Under the pieces are notes generated by a model. It was not told the DNA's origin, ran no database searches, and saw only the letters and a list, made by a program, of their open reading frames with translations. The position numbers were made by a program, and so were the translations under genes. A DNA stretch of 64,000 nucleotides from Acholoe squamosa (lineage: Eukaryota > Annelida > Polychaeta > Phyllodocida > Polynoidae): NCBI GenBank assembly GCA_949317995.1, contig OX439036.1:105751669-105815668 (forward strand). Direction: 5' to 3'. This document shows, piece by piece, positions 44,287-54,649 of this stretch (the first letter of the stretch is position 1; each line of letters opens with the position of its first letter).

Positions 44287-44430
44287 CTATATTCATGCAT
44301 CATGCCGACCCTACAGGGTTGATACACTCCTGGAGGGTCCACTTGATGCACCAATGAAGTGCTGGTGACTTTAAGTTTAACAACCAATGGTCATGATGCG
44401 CTCCTACCTTAGCGACCCTCCAGGAGTTGA
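44287..44430. mobile_element. Family P partial copy next to the solo LTR
   Basis: TATATTCATGCATCATGCCG, GACCCTACAGGGTTGATACA and GCACCAATGAAGTGCTGG are family P phrases. The piece starts directly at the LTR border, so the LTR or a later deletion removed the left half. Confidence 0.65.
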
Positions 44431-44577
44431 AGGTTCAAGAGTTAGTGTCTATGGGTGAGTAGTATATATGACAAAAGCGTGCATATAGTTCTATAATAGA
44501 TGGTCCATGGAGACTCATCCTTCATACGCTATAGCTGTACACAACTCTCTAATCACAGAGTCAGACGTGGCACCATC

Positions 44578-44720
44578 TTAACCCTATAAGGCCACATGAT
44601 GCCTCCAGGTTCATGTTCCTTTGTCGCCATGATGCACCAATGCAGTGTTAGTGAGTCTACCAACCAGAACTGTTTTGGTGCATCATGCCGACCCTTTGGC
44701 AGTGTATCGAACCTGTAGGA
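44578..44720. mobile_element. Family P partial copy N
   Basis: Begins TTAACCCTATAAGGCCACAT and has a hairpin CACCAATGCAGTGTTAGTGA / AACTGTTTTGGTGC. A sister with the same ATTTATGTTCCTTTGTGG-type interior starts at about 47008. Confidence 0.6.
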
Positions 44721-44762
44721 ATAAAATGGCGGAGAGTTATTCACAAGGGCTAAGAGAATAGC

Positions 44763-44972
44763 CATTTTTAACAACAGGGGGTTGGTAAATTTTCGCATGT
44801 GTACAACGAAAATCTTTCCGTACCACACTTGAAGAGGTCTGAAATCATCTCATCCGCCCCTTTTATTCTATAGTAGAACAGATGTGGAAAATCTTTTTCT
44901 GTTCTCCCTTAATATATATATAGTGGTCTGTTTTTTATTGCCCCCCCCCATTATTTAAAAGATGACCACTCC
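44763..44972. mobile_element. MITE, AACAACAGGGG family, copy 2 (diverged)
   Basis: Left end CCATTTTTAACAACAGGGGG, right end CCCCATTATTTAAAAGATGACCACT. Size and ends match 47401-47617, but the interior differs. Confidence 0.6.
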
Positions 44973-45949
44973 GTGGTGACAGGTAAAGTCAATACATTAA
45001 TGCACTATGCACCCATTACATAGGGTTAGCTGTCTGTAGCCCTGCTTTTAAGTGACACCATTTATCATACTGCACAGTGGGTGGGGGCTAATAGGGAAGA
45101 ATGGGACAAGGGGACGGGTGTGTAAAGGGTGGGGGTTCTTGTTGGTTGGGTGATATTGTATTCATCTATTCAAATATTTGAACTAGACAGGTCACTAATT
45201 TATTTTCCCCCTTTTCCTTTTTTAGTCGTATTTTGCGTTTTATCTATTGCTACTGAATCATTTACATCATGTATCAGTATACTACTTTTCTATACTGACA
45301 TTATGTTATCATGTTGTCATCTATAGATGAATCTATTTTCATTGTTTAGACATGACTCTTAAATCGCATTTCATTTCCTGGTATATGAATATATGAAAAA
45401 AACTGGTATATGAATACATGTATATGAAAAAAGGAGAGAGATGCAAACTAAATTGTAGCTTTTTTTCTGTTTTCAATTACACAAAAATACAGATTTTTAA
45501 ATTCATGAGTCTATTTTCACTGGTTGATACTTATTTCAATACCACCTTACGCCGAGGCTTATTTATGGCTGGGCCTAGTTAAAACCCCAATGCTAAAATA
45601 TGACAATAAAATAGTGTGTCCTGTCTTCCGTATACAAAAACATCAATGATGTCTCACCTTTACCAATAGTAAGGTGTCGGTGCACTAAATGGGTAATTTC
45701 TTTTTTTTTTCTAATTGAGCCCCTATTTCATTAAGACCGGTCTGACAAATGGACCATTGTCGTAGAGGTTATGGGGGTGAGATAATTTCATCTGCAAATT
45801 AGTCTATTGGGTTAGGCAGGATCACCTGCTAGTTATATCTATAGGCGTTTACTCTGTCGACTGCAGCTTGGTGGGGTTTCAAATAAGCGAGGGTCTCATT
45901 TTAATAGAGTCTTAAGAAGGGCGTTTTACAATGTCAAAATCCAGACAGG
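44973..45949. other. No gene recognised
   Basis: About 980 bases. A short duplicated phrase (CTGGTATATGAATA twice near 45380-45415) is the only structure noted. Confidence 0.5.
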
Positions 45950-45957
45950 GTGGTACA

Positions 45958-46770
45958 GGGGGACAGGATGGCTGCCTACACAGGAGAACAAGATGGCTAC
46001 ATACATAGGGGGGGGACAAGATGGCTGCCTACACAGGGGGAAAATATAGCTATGTATATAGGGCAACAAGATGGCTACCTATACACAAGGGGGCTGCCTA
46101 CACAAGAGGGACAAGATGGCTGCCTACACCCAGGAGGACAAGATGGCTGCCTACATGGGAGGGACAAAATGGCTGCCTACACAGGGTGACAAGATGGTTG
46201 CCTACACACAGGGGACAAGATGGCTGCCTACACATGGGGACAAGATGGCAGCCTACACAGGGGGACAAGTTGCCTGCCTACACACAGGGGACAATATGGC
46301 TGCCTACACACAGGGGACAACATGGCTGCCTACACAGGGTGAGAAGATGGCAGCCTACACAGGGTGACAAGATGGCTGCCTACACAGGGGAGACAAGTTG
46401 CCTGCCTACACACAGGGGACAACATGGCTGCCTACACACAGGGGACAACATGGCTGCCTACACAGGGTGTGAAGATGGCAGCCTACATAGGGCAACAAGA
46501 TGGCTGCCTACACACAGGGGACAAGATGGCTGCCTACACACAGGGGACAAGATGGCTGCCTACACACAGGGCGACAAGATGGCTGCCTACACACAGGGGA
46601 CAAGATGGCTGCCTACACACAGGGGACAAGATGGCTGCCTACACACAGGGCGACAAGATGGCTGCCTACACACTGAGGGGACAATACACAGAGGGTCAGG
46701 ATGGCTTCCTACAAAAGGGCACAAGATGGCTACTCTCACAGGGGGACAAGATGGCTGCCTACACAAAATA
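45958..46770 (+). repeat. 26-bp minisatellite, about 31 units
   Basis: The unit has ACAAGATGGCTGCCTACACA followed by CAGGGG, with losses and gains of one or two bases between units. All plus frames are largely open, giving repetitive peptides that I do not regard as proteins. Each unit contains AAGATGGC, the core of the animal YY1 binding consensus; binding is not implied by sequence alone. Confidence 0.95.
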
Positions 46771-47276
46771 ACCCATTACACCTTTATATTCATGAGTATG
46801 GGATGAAATTAGATCAAATACACATCTATACTATGCATACAAAACACAGATATAAAAGCGTGTTATAATGAGCGCGAAGCCACCTGTCATGAATTATAAA
46901 GGCATTTTATGGGGGCCTCCAATACCATTAGGGTGTACTAAAACACAGTAAAACACACCAGTTGTACGCAGGGCATGGGTTGTGTATGGGGGCCCTGGGG
47001 GCACCGTTAACCCTTTATGGACAATGCGGTGCATCCGGATTTATGTTCCTTTGTGGTCCTAATGAACAAATGCAGCCGTGACAAATGCAAACAATGACTG
47101 TGCTCAGTCTTACAAATGCACATACTTTACTAAGTGCACGAGCCACTTTTCTGTACATTTTTTTTAGAATAGAAATAACAGAATTTTGTCATCATCGTTG
47201 AAATCGACATGGTTTTGAGGCAAATTTACCTTTACACATACATGCTTATTAGGTGCTTATTGCATGTCTATTAGGC
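46771..47276. other. No gene recognised; degraded family P at 47008
   Basis: TTAACCCTTTATGGACAATG at about 47008, followed by ATTTATGTTCCTTTGTGG, matches partial copy N. The remainder is unremarkable. Confidence 0.45.
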
Positions 47277-47745
47277 CTATAGAGTTTAGCATGATGCATG
47301 AAAAGTATTCAGAGCCCTGATGAGTAACCCACCAGGGCTTATTCAATGCATTACGACTACAAATGGGCACAGTGTACTAATGCATTTAGCAGCCCTTAGG
47401 AAGTGGTAATTTTTTAACAACAGGGGAGGGGTGGTGGTTTTGTGGGGAGGGGCATAAAAATTCAGACCCCTCTCGGGGGCAGGGGGAAACACATTTCACC
47501 CTTTCTTACTGAAATAGCCCGCGCATTGGTATGGCACAAAGGGGAAGGGCCAAAAAATCTTTGACACGCCCCCTAAAAATCCACCACCCCTCCCCTGTCG
47601 TTAAAAAAATGACCACTCCCTTAGGCCTATAGAGTTTGGCATGATGCGTGAATTGTCCCTGGCGAGAAACTCACCAGAGCTACATTCATGCATCATAACG
47701 ACAAATGGACACAATGTACTAATGCAGTAGCAGCCCTTAGAGCAT
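47277..47745. mobile_element. Two direct family P-like half units split by a MITE
   Basis: CCTATAGAGTTTAGCATGATG to CATTTAGCAGCCCTTAG (47277-47400) and CCTATAGAGTTTGGCATGATG to CAGTAGCAGCCCTTAG (47626-47742) are two direct copies with a CCACCAGGGCTTATTCAATG-type or CACCAGAGCTACATTCATG-type right arm. The MITE at 47401-47617 lies at their junction. Confidence 0.65.
47401..47617. mobile_element. MITE, AACAACAGGGG family, copy 3, with 8-bp duplication
   Basis: AAGTGGTAATTTTTTAACAA at the left and GTTAAAAAAATGACCACT at the right bound 217 bases. CCCTTAGG stands directly outside both ends (47393-47400 and 47618-47625). An 8-bp target duplication is characteristic of the hAT superfamily, although the junction also falls between two direct repeats that could supply the same bases. 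Confidence 0.75.
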
Positions 47746-48326
47746 CATGTCATCTGTTAAGGCTTTACACAATTACAGTCACCCTTCCCTTGTACAGTTA
47801 GCTATGATGTACAGACTTGTAGATCATGCATGCACGGTTTTTAGTCTAATCTATCATGTCATCTGTTAAGGCTTTACACAATTACAGTCACCCTTCCCTT
47901 GTACAGTTAGCTATGATGTACATACTATGTAGATCATGCATGCACGGTTTTTAGTCTAATCTATCATGTCATCTGTTAAGGCTTTACACAATTACAGTCA
48001 CCCTTCCCTTGTACAGTTAGCTATGATGTACAGACTATGTAGTTCATGCATGCACGGTTTTTAGTCTAATCTATCATGTCATCTGTTAAGGCTTTACACA
48101 ATTACAGTCACCCTTCACTTGTACAGTTAGCTATGATGTACAGACTATGTAGATCATGCATGCACGGTTTTTAGTCTAATCTATCATGTCATCTGTTAAG
48201 GCTTTACACAATTACAGTCACCCTTCCCTTGTACAGTTAGCTATGATGTACAGACTATGTAGATCATGCATGCACGGTTTTTAGTCTAATCTATCATGTC
48301 ATCTTTTAAGGCTTTACACAATTACC
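47746..48326 (+). repeat. 110-bp satellite, 5.3 units
   Basis: Units starting CATGTCATCTGTTAAGGC occur at 47746, 47855, 47965, 48075, 48185 and 48295, so the period is 109-110 bases. They are almost identical, with single-base differences such as CTTGTAG for CTATGTAG. The high identity suggests recent amplification. Each unit contains GATCATGCATGCACGG and a TTTTTAGTCTAATC stretch. Confidence 0.97.
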
Positions 48327-48499
48327 ACATCTCCACATCTCCACATTAAGAAAGCACAACTTCAGGGGTTAGTTTTTAACACATGGTAAATTGAAATTTG
48401 TTTATCTAATCCTCCATTGGCTGTCTATTGATAGTTATATCTTTTGTTAAAGGCGGATCATCTATGGAAGAAGGTTGTCAAATTGACCTTGACATATAT
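48327..48499. other. Spacer with no feature seen
   Basis: A short ACATCTCC duplication occurs near 48330. Nothing else is recognised. Confidence 0.5.
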
Positions 48500-50128
48500 T
48501 ACCCAGCAAATTGTCGTTATCTGTCGCCATGATTGGTCATCAATGGTGACTCCTTTCTGAGTGATAACTCACTGCGTCATCTTTCGCCACTGTGTGTCAG
48601 TCTCACATGGCATGGCAATTTATCACAACAGTCACCAACATGATCTCACTCACTGCGTGAGTATGTGCCACCCCTTGTCATCCCTCACAAAGCATGGTGA
48701 CTTATCACCACCATCGCCAACATGGATCTAACTCACTGCGTGAGTATGTGCCACTGCCTGTCAACTCTCACTCAGAATGGCGGCTTATCACAAGCATCGC
48801 CAACATGGATCTGACTCACTGTGTGATTATGTACCACTCCCGTGCCACTGGCATCAACTCTCACACAAAATGGTGACTTATCACTACCATTGCCAACATT
48901 GGTCTCACTCAATGTGTGAACTTGTGTCACTCCATGTCAATGCTCTCTAAGAATTGCATCATCTGTCACTCACTCTCACTCAGAATGACAACTTATCACC
49001 ACCATTGCCAGCCTTTGTCTCACTCAATGCGTGAATTTGTGTCACTCCGAGTCAATGCTCTCTGAGGATTGCATCATCTGTCAGTCACTCTCACTCACAG
49101 TGGCAACTTATCACCACCATTGCCAAAGTTGGTGAGACAGCACCACTGTTCAACATGTAGCCTATCTAGGAAGTGTGGGCATGAAGTATAAGTCCCATAT
49201 GTATCAAATGTGCTTTGTTTCACACTGATTTCCATGTAATACTTCAGAGTTGAATCAAACAAGATTATATAGAGAGAATATCAATTGAATTTAGATAGAG
49301 GTATCTCTAAAATGAAAGCAACTATCCATAAACACCTTTTCTCTGGTCACAGGAAAAATACATAGGGAAATATCAACATGAACACCTTGTCTGTGGTTAG
49401 AGGGAAGATACATATGACAATACCTTCTCTGGCAAAACATACTTTGATCTGGCAGATGTGAGGCTGCATGATTACCAATGTCGATGATCATGAGCTTTTC
49501 ATCTAACAAGGTGAGTGATCACCAGCGTCGCCATCACTGGTGAGTCTGAGTGATCACCACTCTCGCCATCCATGGTGAACCTGCGCTATGACGTGGTGCG
49601 CGTTTCATCAAGCGAGATGAGTGATCACTCGTGTCGCCATCCCTGGTGAGTGTGGGTGATCAAGATCCTCACCATCTGTGGTGAACCTGTGCTATCACGA
49701 GGTACGCGTTTTATCTAGCAAGGTGACTGATCACAATCCTTGCCATCCGTGGTGAATGTGCATTATGACGTGGTGTGTGTCTCATCTAGCGAAGTGAGTG
49801 ATCACTCATGTCGCCATCCCTGGTGAGGATGAGTGATCACTCATGTCGCCATCCCTGGTGAGGATGAGTGATCACGATCCTCGCCATCCCTGGTGAACAT
49901 GTGCTATGACGAGGTGCGTGTTTCATCTAGCGAGGTGAGTGATCACCCGCGTCGCCATCCCTGGTGAGTCTGAGTGATCACCATCCTCGCCATCTGAGGT
50001 GAGGCCATGTGATCACCACCATTGCTATTCCTGGTGATCTTGTGCTATAGCGACGTCGTGTTCCATCTAGCGACATGTGTGAGCCACTTCACACAGGTTG
50101 ACGAGGAGTCACGCCAATTTGCTGGGTA
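48500..50128. mobile_element. Minisatellite-filled element with ACCCAGCAAATTG inverted ends
   Basis: ACCCAGCAAATTG (about 48502) and CAATTTGCTGGGT (about 50115) are inverted ends. The left half (48560-49130) is a degenerate tandem repeat of roughly 105-130 bases around CTTATCACCACCATCGCCAA and CTCACTCACTGCGTGAGT. The right half (49510-50090) is a different tandem series around GAGTGATCACC, TCGCCATCCCTGGTGA and TTTCATCTAGCGAGGTGAG. About 380 bases of non-repeated DNA separate them. No protein is encoded. Elements with a tandem-repeat core are known among animal non-autonomous transposons; the superfamily here is unknown. Confidence 0.7.
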
Positions 50129-50747
50129 GACAAATAAATATAACGTCTCATGATAGAGGAAAGGGAAAAACAGCTAAGGCATTTTAAATGGATAGGAGAG
50201 TAGCTCAGGGAAATTTAGGCTTAAGTAGAGGCGTATGAAGCAAATCCTCATTGGGGGGGGCAGCATGGGCCCCATCACAACCACCTTAAACTGTCGGCTC
50301 AGGCACAATGACAGCTATATACTTATATAGAATTGGAAAAAAGTAATTTTTGTTGAGTCTTATGTCTGTATGACATACTCAGACCCCCCTCCTTTATGAT
50401 TGAGGGGTCCCAGGCCCCCATGGCCCACCCCTTTTCCTATGCCCCTGTTCAGTCGTGTGTCCACATGCATGGCGATAGAATTTGGTGCCAGCAAAATTGC
50501 CGACAACAAAAACGCTTTAACTGATCATTTCCGATCACAAAATTACTTTTATCGTCTGTTTTCGACGATAATATCTAACATGTTTGAATTTTGTCATTTG
50601 AAATGAATGCTGGAAGTGCTTTTGTCGGCCAACAAACGTGGTTCTATCGACGTGTGGACACACGGCTTTACATACACATTTGAAAGGGTGGTTGTATTCT
50701 CAGCTGATTTAAAAATCTACACATATTGAATGGGCATTCAGACATAC
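50129..50747. other. No gene recognised
   Basis: About 620 bases. CAGTCGTGTGTCCACATG at about 50450 and CGTGTGGACACACGGC at about 50650 are inverted phrases about 200 bases apart and may be ends of a small unknown element. Confidence 0.45.
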
Positions 50748-51092
50748 ATAGATAGAACTAAACGACCGTGGTGTACGAGGTGGTCGATCCACCACGAGGG
50801 AGACAACTCCCGAGGGGTGGATCGTCCACCGAGGGCACCAGGGGAGGTTAGTTCTATATTTATTTTATGTTTTTAGAGGGTTTAAATAAGGAAAAATTAT
50901 CAAAATCCAGTACCGTAGCTCACCGCACGAGCGCCCATGGCCATTTTGAATGTTTACATGCACCCAGAACGAGGCTGCAGTGGTGGATCAGCCGCTGTGG
51001 TTGATCGACACACGTTACGCCACTGGGGGTGTGCGGATCGGCTCCCTAATGCTATCTCTACGGGAAGAAGTTATTCACATAAAATAAATATA
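50748..51092 (+). mobile_element. Hairpin-headed repeat HP-A, copy 2
   Basis: Matches copy 1 along its length: AGAACTAAACGACCGTGGTG, hairpin with GGTCGATCCACC / GGTGGATCGTCCACC, GGCCATTTTGAATGTTTACA, and end TTATTCACATAAAATAAAT. The second half holds GTGGTGGATCAGCCGCTGTG, related to the hairpin stem of copy 3. Confidence 0.87.
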
Positions 51093-51629
51093 GATCCTGA
51101 ATCCCTCAGGGACCCATTAAGGACAGCACACCCTGTGACATCTAGTACCAACTGTAGGTAATTAGCCTACAGAAGGGTTTTCTTATTGTGTATAATCTTA
51201 TCAAGAAACTGTGTTAAGCGGATCCCTTCTCATTTTAGTCTCAGTCGCCTGTCGAGGTCTATTGATTTAAATGTCATACCATGAAGGCGATTTGAACAGC
51301 TAAAATTAAGGCCACCTGAAATTTTAAATTGATACTTATAAATACATACATTATGCTTCTTGATAGATAGCCCCACAAATCGTAAACATTAGCCCCTTTT
51401 CCTCTATGCATTTCATCATCATAATGTACCCACTGTGATTGGTGCATTATTAAAAAAAAAAGAGTAAATTCTCGAAGTAAAATGCACCTATTGATTACAG
51501 CAGCCTTTAACATCAAAGAACATCAAAGTTGTTCAGATCAGACCGTAAAACCCTGCATATAAGCCACAACTTATAGACCTTATCAGACCCTTGGCACAGC
51601 TCATAGGATCGCCCTAAACTCTGGGTTCA
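51093..51629. other. No gene recognised
   Basis: About 540 bases. A phrase GCATATAAGCCACAACTTAT near 51556 belongs to the motif group of the 17-bp satellite. Confidence 0.5.
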
Positions 51630-51775
51630 CACTGAAAACATGGAAGATCCGAAACTAGTCAGAGGTGACCACTTTAGGTCCTCAAGTTGACGATACCTAA
51701 AACTACAACTTTAGGTAGTCAAAATGAGTCGTAATATTGATGACTCAGGTCTTCAGGATGACGACCTTAAGTGCA
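51630..51775. mobile_element. CACTGAAAA palindromic MITE, truncated copy
   Basis: Starts CACTGAAAACATGGAAGATC and follows 9958-10261 closely through GACGATACCTAAAACTACAA, then loses most of the right half. The central part ATTGATGACTCAGGTCTTC is retained. Confidence 0.85.
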
Positions 51776-51784
51776 GCGTATACC

Positions 51785-51890
51785 GTAGTTGCCCCCTTTA
51801 AGTACCGGGGGCTTATTGATTTCAATACCTCTGTACCCGGGCCCTTATTTGAGATTATGTGAGTACTGCTTTAGTTCTTAAGTTTGTTTT
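51785..51890. repeat. GCGCTTATT-family fragment
   Basis: GTACCGGGGGCTTATTGATT and CCGGGCCCTTATTTGAGA are the recognisable units. Confidence 0.55.
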
Positions 51891-51900
51891 CAATGATCCT

Positions 51901-52120
51901 GTAGGGGAACATGATTCCCCGTGCCCGGTTGGCCGACCCGCAGGGGCGGGTCACCGGATAGTCACATGTTCCCTATCGGTATCACACCGATCCAGGCGTA
52001 GGTGGAAGGTAGAGAACGTCAGGCCAGGGGAAGTAGCTCAGAGAAGAGCTTCCGCTTCGAAGTTGGAGGGTCCTGGGTTCGAGTCCCGGTTTCTCCAAAA
52101 GACGTTTTCCGCCGACCTCT
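51901..52120 (+). mobile_element. tRNA-like SINE unit, copy 1
   Basis: The unit starts GTAGGGGAACATGA, has a GGGAACATG / CATGTTCCC inverted pair with a GC-rich loop, then TATCGGTATCACACCGATCC, then a tRNA-like block at 52027-52097 (acceptor GGGGAAG, D arm GCTC/GAGC, T arm GGG TTCGAGT CCC), then AAAGACGTTTTCCGCCG. It repeats at 52337-52566, about 436 bases on. The anticodon stem (TCCGC/TTGGA) has a mismatch, so a SINE is more likely than a tRNA gene. Confidence 0.65.
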
Positions 52121-52336
52121 ACACTGGTGGAGAAACCGAGTAGTCCTGACCCGCGTGAGGGGGGGCTACGGAGCTCGGTCCCTGGGTTGGTGTGATACGG
52201 CAAGCGCTTCGACCTGCTAGCACTGGGAGACTTGGAAACAGGTGGCACCCACAAGTATTCCTGGGAACAGGAAAGTCGTAAGCTGTGTGTGACTCAGTGC
52301 TGGTTAATTCGGTGGTCGAAGCTGGTTGGGGGCTGT

Positions 52337-52566
52337 GTAGGGGAACATGACTATGTGAGTCCCCGTGCCCGGGTGGCCGACCTGCAGGGGCAGGTCACCA
52401 GGGTAGTCACATGTTCCCTATCGGTATCACACCGATCCAGGCGTAGGTGGAAGGTAGAGAACATCAGGTCAGGAGAAGTAGCTCAGAGGAAGAGCTTCCG
52501 CTTCGAAGTTGGAGGGTCCCGGGTTCGAGTCCCGGTTTCTCCAAAGACGTTTTCCGCCAACCTCTA
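52337..52566 (+). mobile_element. tRNA-like SINE unit, copy 2
   Basis: Nearly identical to 51901-52120. The tRNA-like block at 52472-52543 is better preserved here: acceptor GGAGAAG / TTTCTCC pairs in all seven positions (one G-T), D arm GCTC/GAGC and a perfect T arm CCGGG TTCGAGT CCCGG. The loop would read TTCGAAG. A real tRNA cannot be fully excluded. Confidence 0.65.
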
Positions 52567-52910
52567 CAATCCTATACCCCATCAGTTATTTGAGACCAGC
52601 GTTTATTTGAGGCCCTGGTGCCTAAATAGCCCATTACAGTACATGTAGTATTATATGACCATTTCAGACTCTAGGTGAATCTTATACTGAGCCCGGGATA
52701 CCGAGTCACCGTTAATTGAGATAGGCACTTATATGAATACTGTTTTAGTGGTTAAGATTATTTGAATACTATTTTAGTGCATAAGATTAGTTTCAATACA
52801 CCTACACCCCAATCACCAATTTGAGACATTACACAAGCCTTTACGATACATATAGTTAGATATGGCAACATTTTCAGACTCTAGGTGCGGCTTATACAGT
52901 CACCCTTGAC
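52555..52910. repeat. GCGCTTATT-family cluster
   Basis: CAGTTATTTGAGACCAGCG, GTTTATTTGAGGCCCTGG and TGAATACTGTTTTAGTG recur, followed by AGGTGCGGCTTATACAGTC and CAGGGTGCAGCTTA, phrases also found in the 17-bp satellite. The two motif groups therefore occur side by side here. Confidence 0.6.
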
Positions 52911-53064
52911 TCAGGGTGCAGCTTAAAGGTGGATATACAATGTTTTACAGTAGTAGCTCACTTTTTCCTTTTCCCCCCACAACAAAGACAGCCCTACGCC
53001 CCCTGGTGCTAACAACAGGCGTCACCAAGGTGACTGATGAACGCGGCGTCTGCCCTAAACCAAC

Positions 53065-53107
53065 ATGGCGGCCGGAAACATGATTGATGACATGGAGAAC
53101 AATTTAG
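53065..53107 (+). CDS. Candidate first coding exon of a host gene
   Basis: ATG in the context ACCAACATGG opens a frame of 14 complete codons (MAAGNMIDDMENNL) plus one base, ended by TTAG|GTAAGA, a consensus 5' splice donor at 53108. The ATG overlaps ATGGCGGCC, a pattern common where YY1-type sites sit at start codons of broadly expressed genes. The preceding 100 bases are GC-richer and uncoupled from known repeats, as a 5' untranslated region could be. I do not recognise the protein and found no downstream exon; introns in this genome may extend beyond the window. Confidence 0.35.
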
Positions 53108-53140
53108 GTAAGAGGAAACCTATCTTTGATGTTCAGGCTT

Positions 53141-53304
53141 TTAACCCTTTAAGGACCACTACTGCAGGACTGGGCCCATAGGTCGTCATGATACACTGAT
53201 GAAGTACTGGTGAGTATGCTCACCAGCACTTCGTTGGAGCATCATGCCGACCCTTAGCATAGGAGTGTATCAACCCCAAGGAGTGGGCATGATGCGTCAA
53301 TGTG
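53141..53304. mobile_element. Family P, left half, copy R
   Basis: Begins TTAACCCTTTAAGGACCACT and contains a hairpin (TGATGAAGTACTGGTGAG / CTCACCAGCACTTCGTTGG). It ends at CATGATGCGTCAATG, where the long inverted-repeat unit starts. Confidence 0.75.
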
Positions 53305-54010
53305 TTATTACCCCATATTAAAAACGGGATTGCTATGTTGCTGGTACCCCTACTCATTGAAACAGGGTTGAGTGCTTGCCAGGAAACAGATCAGGGAAAT
53401 GAGGCTATCTAAACGCATGTATTTTTTTAAAAAATTAACTCGGTTTTTCTTCAAGTTCTCATTGCCATCTACATGTTCAAGAGCCAATTTTTAATGTAGT
53501 TTCTTCCACTCAAAGAAGTAATGAGATTCAACCATAAAAAAGGTTGATAGTAGGTCTATTAAAAAAAATCGATAGCCTTTAACCTGTCAGCCTACTCTTT
53601 TTGTATTTTTGGCCATCTTGGATCTCGATTCGAAGAGATCAGCAGCTCTCCCAATGTTATTCATGCGGGAATCTTTGAGGCAATTGAAGATCTGGATTGC
53701 ATTCTCCGAGAGACCTTTAATTTGATAGCTCATATGTTAAGATCTGATGAGTACTTCCTGGGAAACTCCCTAAAACTCAAACCTCTGAGAGTTTCAGCTG
53801 GGAGAGTGTAAAAATGTTTGGTGTAGCTATGTTACATGATGTTGCTATGTTACGCGTTGTTGCTACGTTACGTGTTGCTTGATGATGCACCTCTCCTGTT
53901 ACATATCAGCACAAAAGCAGAATTTAGCTGTTGGGTGTGTGTGTGTGTGGGGGGTGACATTAGTGAGAGTACACTTTGCTCCCACTATCTAGTGGCGAAG
54001 CCACTAGTCT
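53305..54010 (+). mobile_element. Long inverted repeat, left arm
   Basis: About 700 bases whose reverse complement recurs at 57674-58278. Matched landmarks include TGCTTGCCAGGAAACAGATC, AATTAACTCGGTTTTTC, GGATCTCGATTCGAAGAGAT and the terminal CACTATCTAGTGGCGAAGCC. The terminal 19 bases CTAGTGGCGAAGCCACTAG form a hairpin. A left-arm section at about 53690-53870 is less conserved. Confidence 0.8.
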
Positions 54011-54059
54011 GACTTAAAAGCTTAAAGAGAAGCATAGCATGCTACAAAGCATGAATTCA

Positions 54060-54195
54060 GCCCTGTCTGCATTCACGCACCATGGTCACCCTATAGCTGT
54101 GATGCAGCAGGATGTGCCAATGCATTACTGGTCAGTTACTTGACAGGGCTGCATTGGTGCATCATGACAACCAATAGACCTTGCGTCTGAGTCAT
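54060..54195. mobile_element. Family P fragment
   Basis: GTCTGCATTCACGCACCATG, CCAATGCATTACTGGTCAGT and TTGACAGGGCTGCATTGGTG are family phrases with poor arm agreement; no terminal repeats remain. Confidence 0.5.
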
Positions 54196-54649
54196 TATCT
54201 GACTGTTAATGGGTTATTTGTATTTCCAGCAAAAAAGGAACAGAAAAACACTGACAGCGAGCTGATTAGGTGACATGGATATCTGTAACGTTAGAAGAAT
54301 GGACTTGAAGGGGTGGACAAGGGGAGAAGTGTTGCTGAGACACCAGCTGGTTGCTAGGGAGGGGTAAACATTGACTGTGACACCTCCTGTAGTGAGGCAA
54401 ACATCCAATCTGCAGTCCTAGAAAACATTGCTTTGTTTACTCTATGGGCATTCACATCTTCCCTCAACCTATGTTATACCAGAAATAACGCAATTCTTTT
54501 TCTTTATCAAATACAATGAATTAACTCTAAGTTGCCCTCTTAGTAGAGGGCTCAGGGGCACGTGTAGTTACGTGCAAAGTGGATGTTAATTTTACCCAAC
54601 ATACATAAATTTGTTCCTTGGGTATCTAAGGTCCAAAAAAGCATGTTGG
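54196..54649. other. No gene recognised
   Basis: About 450 bases with short frames and no recognised repeat. Confidence 0.5.

Noticed and set aside
45950-46806. Plus-strand frames of up to 261 codons with repeated MAAYT-type peptides
   Set aside because: They derive from the 26-bp minisatellite, again open in all frames.
47746-48326. CRISPR-like direct repeats
   Set aside because: The whole 110-bp unit is repeated without distinct spacers, and the context is an animal genome.
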